Positions 18,302 to 28,708 of a stretch of DNA of 42,408 nucleotides are shown one piece after another (the stretch's first letter is position 1; every line of letters begins with the position of its first letter). Source of the DNA: Deltaproteobacteria bacterium (GTDB lineage: Bacteria > Desulfobacterota > GWC2-55-46 > DRQE01); assembly GCA_015492245.1 (NCBI GenBank), contig WGFM01000003.1, positions 1 to 42,408 of the forward strand. Direction: 5' to 3'. A model generated the notes under the pieces. That model saw only the letters and a list, made by a program, of their open reading frames with translations. It searched no databases and had not been told where the DNA came from. Both the position numbers and the translations under genes were made by a program.

Positions 18302-19243
18302 ATGGACATAATAAAGGGTAGAATATTCGACTTCATGGGCAAGCGAAAGATTACCTTCGTCGTCTCCACGGTGCTTGTGCTGGTGGGGCTTGTTGCAGCC
18401 ATAAGCATACCGCTGGGCAGGGCGAACCTCGGCACAGACTTTGCCGGTGGCATCGCCATGCAGTTGAGGTTCGAGAAACCTGTGGAGATAGACAGGGTGA
18501 GGGGGCTTCTGAAAGAGGGCGGCTTCGAGGACGCAAACCTGCAGGAGTTTGCAGACCCCACAAAGCTCCTTGTAAGGGTCAAGAGGACGGAGGACCTGAG
18601 GGGTGCAACGAAGTCCATTGAGTCCCTATTTCGCCAGAATATGCAGGACAACCCCTTCACCCTGGACTCTGTAACAGAGGTTGGCCCAACGGTGGGCAAG
18701 AAATTGCAGAAGGATGCCCTGTGGGCCATAACCATAGCCCTTGTGGGCATACTCATATATGTGGCATGGCGTTTCGAGATGAGGTTCGGCGTGGCGGCGG
18801 TGGCGGCCACCTTCCACGATGTGCTGGCAGTGCTCGGCCTCATCTATATTCTGGACAAGGAGATAAACCTCCTTATAGTTACGGCCCTCCTCACCATAGC
18901 GGGATACTCGCTTACAGACACGGTGGTCGTCTTCGACAGGATAAGGGAGAAGCTGCGGGCAACCACAAAACAGAAGGAAGGCCTCGTGCCCCTCATAAAC
19001 AGAAGCATAAGCGAGGTGCTTGGCAGAACCATCGTTACATCTGGCACCACACTGCTTGTGCTGGTGGCACTGCTTCTCATGGGTGGCGAGGTCATACACG
19101 ACTTTTCTCTCACCCTCTTCTTTGGTGTCATTGTGGGCACCTATTCCTCCATATTCGTTGCAAGCCCCATACTTCTTCTCTGGAAGGGCAGGGGCAAGCT
19201 CATAAAGGATGAGAGCCTCCTTGAAGAGGGCAGGGGAATCTGA
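18302..19243 (+). CDS. secF: Protein translocase subunit SecF
   Basis: SecF is the partner of SecD. The 313-residue protein has the normal plan of an N-terminal helix, a small periplasmic domain, and five further helices. Family marks are NLGTDFAGGIAMQLRF, VGPTVGKKLQKDALWAI, FHDVLAVLGLIYILD, TIAGYSLTDTVVVFDRIREK and RSISEVLGRTIVTSGTTLLVLVAL. It starts 14 bases after secD behind AAGGAG and ends 13 bases before the preferred kdsB start. Confidence 0.97.
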   Translation: MDIIKGRIFDFMGKRKITFVVSTVLVLVGLVAAISIPLGRANLGTDFAGGIAMQLRFEKPVEIDRVRGLLKEGGFEDANLQEFADPTKLLVRVKRTEDLRGATKSIESLFRQNMQDNPFTLDSVTEVGPTVGKKLQKDALWAITIALVGILIYVAWRFEMRFGVAAVAATFHDVLAVLGLIYILDKEINLLIVTALLTIAGYSLTDTVVVFDRIREKLRATTKQKEGLVPLINRSISEVLGRTIVTSGTTLLVLVALLLMGGEVIHDFSLTLFFGVIVGTYSSIFVASPILLLWKGRGKLIKDESLLEEGRGI

Positions 19244-19256
19244 TATATTGGGCTCG

Positions 19257-22455
<3,199 letters not shown>

Positions 22456-22469
<14 letters not shown>

Positions 22470-23436
22470 GGTGGCAGACTCCATTAAGGACATAGCCCGA
22501 AGGGTTCTCGATATCGAGGCGGAAAGCATAAGGGCACTCGTTGAGCGTGTGGACTCGAGCTTCGAGCATGCCGTGGAGCTGATACTTGGAACCACGGGAA
22601 AGGTTGTCGTAACGGGCATGGGCAAGAGTGGAATCATCTGCCAGAAGATAGCCTCCACCCTTGCCTCAACGGGCACTTCTGCCATATTCCTGCATCCTGC
22701 CGAGGGGGCCCATGGAGACCTGGGGGTCCTGATGAAGAACGATACGGTCATAGCACTTTCCAACTCTGGCGAGACGGAAGAGATAATAATGATGCTGCCC
22801 CTTGTGAAGAGGCTCGGCCTCGGGCTCATTGCCATGACAGGCCGTCCCTGCTCCACCCTCGGTAGATACGCCGATGTGGTCATAAACACCGCCGTGAGGG
22901 AGGAGGCCTGCCCCCTGGGGCTCGCCCCCACCGCCTCCACAACGGCAGCCCTTGCAATGGGCGATGCACTTGCCGTGGCACTCCTCGAGAGGCGTGGCTT
23001 CAGGGAAGAGGACTTTGCGGTCCTCCACCCTGCAGGCAGCCTTGGCAGAAAGCTCATGAAGGTCAAGGACCTCATGCATACAGGCGCGGCCATACCAGGG
23101 GTTGGGCCACAGACAGAGATGAAGGATGCGATCCTCGAGATGACCGCCAAGAGGCTCGGTATCACAGGGGTCTTCGAGGCCGAAAGGCTCGTGGGTGTCA
23201 TAACGGACGGGGACCTGAGAAGGGCACTGGAGAGGGGCAACGATGTGCTGAAGAAGAAGGTAAGCCAGGTCATGACCCGTAACCCGAAGACCATAGGGGA
23301 AGAGGCCATAGCAGAATCGGCACTCAGGCTCATGGAGGAACACCAGATAACGGCCCTCTTCGTGGAATCACGGGATGGGCAGAAAGTGGTCGGGGTGGTG
23401 CACCTGCACGACCTCATAAGGGCAGGGGTGTTGTAA
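22456..23436 (+). CDS. kdsD: Arabinose-5-phosphate isomerase (KdsD/KpsF)
   Basis: KdsD isomerises ribulose 5-phosphate to arabinose 5-phosphate, the first committed substrate of Kdo synthesis. The 326-residue protein has an N-terminal SIS domain (VVVTGMGKSGIICQKIASTLASTGTSAIFLHPAEGAHGDLG, ALSNSGETEEIIMMLP, ALAMGDALAVALLE) and two CBS modules (from about residue 205). It starts at GTG, overlapping kdsA by 14 bases; a second GTG at 22471 is possible. With kdsA and kdsB nearby, three of the four usual Kdo genes are present; kdsC is not seen in the window. It ends the long plus-strand gene train. Confidence 0.93.
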
Positions 23437-23471
23437 AAAGAGTTTTTTCGTTAAAAAACCTTAAAAAATGC

Positions 23472-23500
23472 TTGACAAGGGTTTTCATAAATGCTAAATT
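23472..23500 (+). promoter_or_regulatory. Promoter of the porin gene
   Basis: TTGACA and TAAATT are 17 bases apart. The transcript would have a leader of about 210 bases before the porin ATG. The leader (to 23717) is purine-rich in its middle and ends in AAGGAGG. A 77-codon open frame inside it begins at the -35 box and is unlikely to be real. Confidence 0.62.
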
Positions 23501-23717
23501 CATTCAAACTTTACTATCTTTTTGCAGATATAAGGAGCAATATTACCGATTTACTAACCCATTGAAAACCCTTGAAACCTTGAAGAACAACAGAGGAAAG
23601 AGAGGTGAGGAAGAGGAGAGAGAAGATCGTTGTGGCTCTACAGGGCATGGAAGAAGGTTATTCAGACCCTTCTATAAACCGACAAATAAAAAATTCTTGA
23701 GGTAAGGAGGTTGGAAG

Positions 23718-25061
23718 ATGAAGAGATTACTGGCAATTGTTTTTGCTCTAATAATGGGGCTTGCATGGACACTGCCCTCTCTGGCCGTGGAGTTCAGCGG
23801 GCAGTACAGGCTGAGAGGCGAGTACAGGGACAATGCAGACTTTAGGGATGGTTCGGGTTATGGGGACGGCAAGGCATTCTATGGGCAGAGGATAAGGCTT
23901 ACGGCGAAGGCAAACCCAACGGACGATGTGAATGTGAAGATAACCATACAGGACACGAGGGAGTGGGGCGAGTTCTCAAACCCCAATGGCGGACCAAGGC
24001 TGACAGAGGTGAACAGCAGTGCAACTGAGCACAACTACGAGCTCGACATCCACGAGGGCTACCTCCAGATAGACAACATATTCGGCTCCCCCCTGGCGGT
24101 GAGGGTAGGCCGCCAGGAGCTGGTATACGGAGACCAGAGACTCATAGGAGCCTTCGGGTGGTCGAACAACGGCCGCAGCTTCGATGCCATGAAGTTCATG
24201 TACACAAGCGATGCCTTCGATGTGGACTTCTGGACATCGAAGATACAGGAGAACGGCACAAACAACGACCAGGACTTCTACGGCGTGTATGCAACGGTTA
24301 AGACCATACCCAACTTCCTGCTCGACCTCTATGTGCTCCTCGTCAACGATGGCAGCAGTCAGGCAACATTCAACAACACAGGCACAATAACAGGTGTGAA
24401 CGACACAAACCTCTGGACCTACGGTGTAAGGGCAAAGGGCAAGGTTGGTCCTGTTGACTTGACCGTCGAGGTGCCCTTCCAGACAGGCGATATGGAGGTT
24501 ACCGGTGGTTCCGACTACGACATAAGCGCCTTTGCATACGCGATAGATCTGGGCTATGCCATACCCGGTGCCCCAATGGCTGCAAGGATAGGTGGACAGT
24601 ATGTATTCGCAAGTGGTGATGACAACCCAAACGATACGGACATAGACACCTTCTCCAACCTCTACCCCACGAACCACCTGCACTATGGCTATGCAGACCA
24701 GCAGGGCTGGAGGAACATCAAGGCATGGAACCTGAATGCAAGCGCAAAGGTAACCCCCAACACCACCGTGAAGCTCGACTACTGGGACTTCTCACTCGAT
24801 GAAGAGGCAGACTGCTGGTATGGCGCTGGCAACTGGATGAACGCTTCCTGCACAGGTGTGCGTGGTGCAAACTCCGCATGGGATGACGATGTGGGTAGCG
24901 AGGTAGACATAACAGTGAAGCACAAGTACAACAACTCTGTGAGCTTCCTTACCGGTTACTCGAGGTTCTTCGCAGGCGACAGGCTGGATGACGCCCTGGG
25001 TGCCGGCACAGATGCCGACGATCAGGACTGGGCATACTTCCAGGTGCTGGCCAACTACTGA
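23718..25061 (+). CDS. Outer-membrane beta-barrel porin (alginate-export-like)
   Basis: The 447-residue protein has a Sec signal peptide (about residues 1-23, cleaved after LPSLA) and then alternating strand patterns throughout. It shows VEFSGQYRLRGEYRDN, an LDIHEGYLQIDNIFGSPLAVRVGRQELVYGDQRLIGAF stretch typical of alginate-export-family porins, and a C-terminal strand ending in an aromatic residue (LANY) as expected for BAM insertion. Many Asn, Asp, Gly and Tyr residues fit a barrel. Family likeness does not mean alginate is the substrate. It has its own promoter and a strong terminator. It lies directly before the heme-copper module but is separately transcribed. Confidence 0.78.
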   Translation: MKRLLAIVFALIMGLAWTLPSLAVEFSGQYRLRGEYRDNADFRDGSGYGDGKAFYGQRIRLTAKANPTDDVNVKITIQDTREWGEFSNPNGGPRLTEVNSSATEHNYELDIHEGYLQIDNIFGSPLAVRVGRQELVYGDQRLIGAFGWSNNGRSFDAMKFMYTSDAFDVDFWTSKIQENGTNNDQDFYGVYATVKTIPNFLLDLYVLLVNDGSSQATFNNTGTITGVNDTNLWTYGVRAKGKVGPVDLTVEVPFQTGDMEVTGGSDYDISAFAYAIDLGYAIPGAPMAARIGGQYVFASGDDNPNDTDIDTFSNLYPTNHLHYGYADQQGWRNIKAWNLNASAKVTPNTTVKLDYWDFSLDEEADCWYGAGNWMNASCTGVRGANSAWDDDVGSEVDITVKHKYNNSVSFLTGYSRFFAGDRLDDALGAGTDADDQDWAYFQVLANY

Positions 25062-25086
25062 GCCTCAAGCAACCATAACAATAGAG

Positions 25087-25124
25087 GGGCGGCTTCCCTT
25101 CGAGGGAAGGCCGCCCTTTTTTTT
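25087..25124 (+). terminator. Strong intrinsic terminator after the porin gene
   Basis: A GC-rich hairpin pairs GGGCGGC with GCCGCCC and TTCCCT with AGGGAA, with one bulged G and a three-base TCG loop, followed by eight T residues. It separates the porin from the oxidase-like operon. Confidence 0.93.
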
Positions 25125-25229
25125 GTTCTGCCCGGAAGGGGTGTGTTGAAACCAGGGGCACGGGCCGGGCAGGCAGGAATTCTTCTTGTTTTACAGAAAG
25201 AAAGATGGATTAAAATTCTTTAAGAAAAG

Positions 25230-25275
25230 CTGACAAATGTCATTTACCATGGATGTGGCATGGAGTAAGCTTCTC
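25230..25275 (+). promoter_or_regulatory. FNR/HcpR-like operator and promoter of the heme-copper operon
   Basis: A palindrome TGAC-N4-GTCA (within CTGACAAATGTCAT, 25230-25243) resembles binding sites of CRP/FNR-family regulators, especially the HcpR type. Exactly 24 bases later comes AGCTTCTC (25268-25275). The Sco operon promoter has the same octamer at the same distance from its own box. If the palindrome sits at -41.5, the -10 hexamer is TAAGCT at 25266-25271, a weak box suited to activation. Confidence 0.6.
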
Positions 25276-25306
25276 TTTAAACTTACTGGAAAGGAGGGAG
25301 GGTGCC

Positions 25307-25450
25307 ATGGCAAATGGTGATAATTTCTGGAAGAGGCTCTACGACAACATGTGGGCACTGCTTGTGCTCGGCCTGGGGATACCGATAGTGGTATACACAG
25401 TGTGGGGAATGATAGAGATTTTAAATGTTCCCAGCCTGCCGGTAAATTAG
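25307..25450 (+). CDS. Small single-helix membrane protein of the heme-copper operon
   Basis: A 47-residue protein with one predicted helix (about 16-38, ALLVLGLGIPIVVYTVWGMI) and charged or aromatic ends. The ATG lies behind a strong AAGGAGGGAGG, and subunit II follows 22 bases later. An in-frame upstream start at 25253 would overlap the operator region and is rejected. Small one-helix subunits accompany many heme-copper enzymes, so an accessory subunit is likely. I do not recognise a named family. Confidence 0.68.
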   Translation: MANGDNFWKRLYDNMWALLVLGLGIPIVVYTVWGMIEILNVPSLPVN

Positions 25451-25472
25451 CCAAAAAACAGGAGGTGGAAAG

Positions 25473-25997
25473 ATGGCTTTAGAAAAACCAGAGAAGGATT
25501 GGTGGAAGCCGCTAACAAAGGACGAGAGGATATGGATAGCGGTGGCGCTCGTATGGATGCTTATATCTTTTTTCTACATGCCCTATGCTCACATAGCAGG
25601 TTCACAGAATCCTCCTGATGAGACATACAGGGTAAGCCCGGAGCAATTCTCAAGCCTTGTCGATGCCATGGTCGAGAAATATCAGGTTGGTGAGGAACAG
25701 GGTGTTCCTGTTGTGCATCCCGACCCTTCAGAGCCTGTGTATCTGAAGAGCAGTATGTGGGAGTGGTATCCCATACTCGAGCTCGAGAAGGGCAAGACCT
25801 ACAGGATTCATCTGTCCTCTGTGGACATACAGCACGGGTTCTCGCTTCTACCGTTGAACCTCAATCTGATGGTTCTACCCGGTTACGACTATGTGATGGA
25901 GATAACCCCCATGGAAAGTGGTGAGTACCATATAGTGTGCAACGAGTACTGTGGTCTGGGGCACCATCTCATGGTGGGCAAACTATATGTAAGATAA
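25473..25997 (+). CDS. CuA-containing heme-copper enzyme subunit II (B-family-like)
   Basis: Subunit II accepts electrons, normally from cytochrome c, at a two-copper CuA centre and passes them to subunit I. The 174-residue protein has one N-terminal transmembrane helix (about 20-38) and an external cupredoxin domain. All CuA ligands are present: H121, then C156, C160, H164 and M167 in CNEYCGLGHHLM, with the 35-residue spacing from H121 to C156 found in ba3-type subunits. Short length and a single helix also match the B family. It lies directly before subunit I. Presence of CuA argues for an electron supply from a periplasmic carrier. Confidence 0.88.
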   Translation: MALEKPEKDWWKPLTKDERIWIAVALVWMLISFFYMPYAHIAGSQNPPDETYRVSPEQFSSLVDAMVEKYQVGEEQGVPVVHPDPSEPVYLKSSMWEWYPILELEKGKTYRIHLSSVDIQHGFSLLPLNLNLMVLPGYDYVMEITPMESGEYHIVCNEYCGLGHHLMVGKLYVR

Positions 25998-26007
25998 GGG
26001 AGGTGGC

Positions 26008-27516
26008 ATGATGGCAGAGTTTAGAACATGTCCCGAGACGGGGCTGAAGATAGAAAGAAACGCAGAGAACCTCATAAAATGGAATGTGGGAATAGCCGTG
26101 GCACTGCTTGCCGTAGGGGGGCTCTTCGGGCTTCTCATGGCTCTTACACGCTGGCCGAGTGTCCATCTTCTGCCAGCAGATTTTTACTACCGCTTCCTCA
26201 CACTGCACGGTATAGATGCACTCCTTGCATGGGTACTATTCTTCGAGATGGGCCTTATTTACTTCACATCTGTGGTGATATTGAACTCAAGGGCTGTGTG
26301 TCCAAGGATTTCATGGCTCGCCTTCGGGTTGATGCTCGTCGGCGGTGTACTCATAAACATAGTGGTGCTGCTTGGAAAGGCAGATGTAATGTTCACCTCC
26401 TATGTGCCCCTGAGGGCAGACCCTCTCTACTACATAGGGGTGATACTGTTTGCCGTTGGAGCACTAATAGTGTTCATACTCTTCTTTGCAAATATAATCA
26501 ATGCCAGAAGGGAAGGTGCCTATGATGGCACGCTGCCGCTTGGCACATTCGGCCTTCTTGCAGCATCCATAATAGGTGTTGTTACATTGCTCCATGGTGC
26601 GGTGATAATGATACCCACCCTTCTGTGGAGCATGGGTATACTGCCAAGCCTCGATGCCAGTGTGTACAGGCTCATATTCTGGGGCCTGGGACACCCGAGC
26701 CAGCAGATAAATGTGTGCGCCATGGTGGCGGTGTGGTACATGACGGCATACCTGGTGATGGGTGCAAAGCCTGTGAACGAGAAGGTCTCGAGAACGGCAT
26801 TCGTCCTTTACATACTCTTCATAAATGTGGCAAGTGAACACCATCTCCTGGTGGACCCGGCACTCAGCACATGGCACAAGATAGTGAACACGAGCTATGT
26901 GATGCACCTTGCAGTCTTTGCAAGCATGATACACGCCTTCTGTGTGCCAGCCTCCTTCGAGTCCACACTGCGTGAGAAGGGCTACACCGCAGGGGCATTC
27001 GAGTGGCTCAAGAAGGTTCCCTGGGGGAACCCGGCGTTCTCGGCCGTAGCGCTCTCCATAGTCATATTCGGTTTCCTTGGTGGCATAACAGGTGTGGTCT
27101 TCGGCACAGAACAGTTCAACATGATACGCCACAACACCTTCGCCATACCAGGACACTTCCACGGCACAGTGGTGGGAGGCACCACACTTGCCTTCATGGG
27201 CTTCACATACCTCATGTTGCCCACCATATTCCGCCGCAAGCTCATACTCGAAGGCTGGGCAAAGGCACAGCCCTATGTGTTCGGTATAGGGGTTAGCATA
27301 CTCTCCATAGGCATGATGGCCGCAGGTTCCTTCGGCGTGCCGAGGCGCCACTGGGACATAACATTTGCAGGGGCATCGTTCCCCTACGCGTTCGATCCAT
27401 CGATAGATGTGTTCATGACCATGGTGGGACTCGGCGGAGTCCTTGCAGCAGCAGGTGGAGTGATGTACATAGTGGTGGCACTTGGCTCCATATTCAAGGG
27501 CGAGAAGGTGGCATAA
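26008..27516 (+). CDS. Heme-copper superfamily subunit I lacking the active-site tyrosine
   Basis: A 502-residue membrane protein with about 12-13 helices. It contains the six metal-binding histidines of the superfamily: H67 and H385 for the low-spin heme, H383 for the high-spin heme (in PGHFHG), and H229, H278 and H279 for CuB. The HHLLVDP and PGHFHG contexts are like the B (ba3) family. The helix that normally reads HPxVY reads HPSQQ, so the cross-linked Tyr is Gln (Q233). The position used for Tyr in cbb3 enzymes, six residues before H278, is Ile. NO reductases also lack this Tyr and carry Glu at the same offset. NO reductase is therefore a strong alternative to oxygen reductase. A second ATG at 26011 is better spaced from GGAGG. 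Confidence 0.85.
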   Translation: MMAEFRTCPETGLKIERNAENLIKWNVGIAVALLAVGGLFGLLMALTRWPSVHLLPADFYYRFLTLHGIDALLAWVLFFEMGLIYFTSVVILNSRAVCPRISWLAFGLMLVGGVLINIVVLLGKADVMFTSYVPLRADPLYYIGVILFAVGALIVFILFFANIINARREGAYDGTLPLGTFGLLAASIIGVVTLLHGAVIMIPTLLWSMGILPSLDASVYRLIFWGLGHPSQQINVCAMVAVWYMTAYLVMGAKPVNEKVSRTAFVLYILFINVASEHHLLVDPALSTWHKIVNTSYVMHLAVFASMIHAFCVPASFESTLREKGYTAGAFEWLKKVPWGNPAFSAVALSIVIFGFLGGITGVVFGTEQFNMIRHNTFAIPGHFHGTVVGGTTLAFMGFTYLMLPTIFRRKLILEGWAKAQPYVFGIGVSILSIGMMAAGSFGVPRRHWDITFAGASFPYAFDPSIDVFMTMVGLGGVLAAAGGVMYIVVALGSIFKGEKVA

Positions 27517-27537
27517 AAAACCAAGGAGGTAGTAACC

Positions 27538-27669
27538 ATGACCGAGAGAGATAAAGACAAGATGGAAGCGCCAGGTGTCTTCATACTGGCTTTGATATTC
27601 CTTGTGCTATTCATAGTTATATGGTTCATGCACCACAAGTGGCTTACACAGCTCTGGCCAATAGGTTGA
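27538..27669 (+). CDS. Small single-helix protein (subunit IIa-like)
   Basis: A 43-residue protein read from ATG to TGA behind AAGGAGG. It has a charged N-terminus (MTERDKDKMEAPG), one helix (about 14-31) and an aromatic, basic end (HHKWLTQLW). Size, topology and position next to subunit I resemble the one-helix subunit IIa of ba3-type oxidases, but identity to that family is an inference. It is the last gene before a 195-base gap. Confidence 0.66.
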   Translation: MTERDKDKMEAPGVFILALIFLVLFIVIWFMHHKWLTQLWPIG

Positions 27670-27710
27670 AGTAGAGCCAAGGAAGATACAGGGAAGATAG
27701 ATGGAACACC

Positions 27711-27759
27711 GGAAAAACCACACTTTCCTCGTGGGAAGATATGGAGGGTGTGGTTTTCC
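27711..27759 (+). repeat. Large inverted repeat between the two respiratory operons
   Basis: GGAAAAACCACAC (27711-27723) pairs with GTGTGGTTTTCC (27748-27759), with one unpaired A. Inside the loop a second small hairpin forms between TTCC and GGAA. No T-run follows, so it is not a standard intrinsic terminator. It could stop or protect the end of the subunit I transcript. Confidence 0.6.
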
Positions 27760-27801
27760 CTGTTTCAGCCATATACTGCCCCACCACCAGCAATCCCCTT
27801 C

Positions 27802-27847
27802 TTGATAAAAATCATACAATAGAGTATCTTTACTATGTTAGCTTCTC
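27802..27847 (+). promoter_or_regulatory. FNR-like operator and promoter of the Sco operon
   Basis: TTGAT-N4-ATCAT (27802-27815) differs from the FNR consensus TTGAT-N4-ATCAA at one base. After 24 bases comes AGCTTCTC (27840-27847), the same octamer at the same distance as in the heme-copper operon promoter. A TACAAT overlapping the end of the box could be a competing -10 element. Confidence 0.65.
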
Positions 27848-27864
27848 AAGGAGGGAGTATTGGT

Positions 27865-28695
27865 ATGAAGATGGGCTTTGTAGCAGTGCTTGTGGTTGCA
27901 CTGGTGGTTCTGAGCCAGGCGGACCTCTGGGCTGAAAGGGGCAGGGGGTGGCAGAGTGCAGACACCCTGAAAGAGGCCTTCCGCAATGCCGAGACAAAAG
28001 AGGGCAGAAAGGTTGATGACATCGAGCTCTTCGACGAAGAGGGCAGGAAGTTCCGCCTGTACGGATACATCGAAGACGGCAGGCCCCTTGTGGTGGCCTA
28101 CATATACACGAAGTGCCAGAGCGTGTGCCCCCTTATAACCCAGTCCATGGAGAAGACGCTGATAGATGCCCGTGCAGAGTTCGGCGACAGGTTCAATGTG
28201 ATACTCCTCGGGTTCGATACAGAGAACGACACCCCTGAAAGCCTCCGTGAGTTCAGAAAGAGATACGGTGGAGACTTCATAGTATTCGCAGGAGGCACAA
28301 AGGAGAATATGAAAAGGCTTCTTCTGCAGACAGGCTTTTACTACAAGAAGCGGGAAGACGGGATGTTCGACCACCTCGACATGGTGACGGTGCTCTCGCC
28401 AGAGGGAAGGATATACAAACAGATATTCGGGATAAGAAGGAACGGAGACCTTCTCTTGAAGACACTGCGCCGATTCTACGAGGGCTCACCACCACCGCTT
28501 TCGCCTGCGACACTTCTTGAGAGGGTGAAGTATCTCTGCTACCGCTACGACCCTGCAACAGGCAAGTATGTGTTCGACTACTCCGTGGTTGCAGGCGCCC
28601 TCATCCAGCTCGTCATAATGGTGGCCATAGTGATGCTCGTGTGGGGCGGGCGTATAAAGGCGTTTGCAAGAAGAATACTGAAGAGAGGAGATTAG
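27865..28695 (+). CDS. SCO1/SenC-family copper chaperone with C-terminal anchor
   Basis: Sco proteins deliver copper to, or reduce, the CuA site of subunit II. The 276-residue protein has an N-terminal signal or anchor (about 5-23), a thioredoxin-like domain with the copper-binding CxxxC in YTKCQSVCP and the distal His in FDHLDMVTVLSPEGRI, and an extra C-terminal helix (about 240-262). The ATG is preceded by AAGGAGGG. It is well placed to mature the CuA centre encoded upstream. The cytochrome b fusion follows 13 bases after its stop. Confidence 0.88.
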   Translation: MKMGFVAVLVVALVVLSQADLWAERGRGWQSADTLKEAFRNAETKEGRKVDDIELFDEEGRKFRLYGYIEDGRPLVVAYIYTKCQSVCPLITQSMEKTLIDARAEFGDRFNVILLGFDTENDTPESLREFRKRYGGDFIVFAGGTKENMKRLLLQTGFYYKKREDGMFDHLDMVTVLSPEGRIYKQIFGIRRNGDLLLKTLRRFYEGSPPPLSPATLLERVKYLCYRYDPATGKYVFDYSVVAGALIQLVIMVAIVMLVWGGRIKAFARRILKRGD

Positions 28696-28708
28696 ACCAG
28701 AAAGGGCG

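Noticed and set aside
23443-23460. A/T hairpin after kdsD considered as a terminator
   Set aside because: Stem of almost only A-T pairs and followed by A residues, not T residues, on the coding strand.
23472-23705. 77-codon open frame in the porin leader
   Set aside because: Starts with TTG inside the -35 box, has no ribosome site and no recognisable protein pattern; better explained as untranslated leader.
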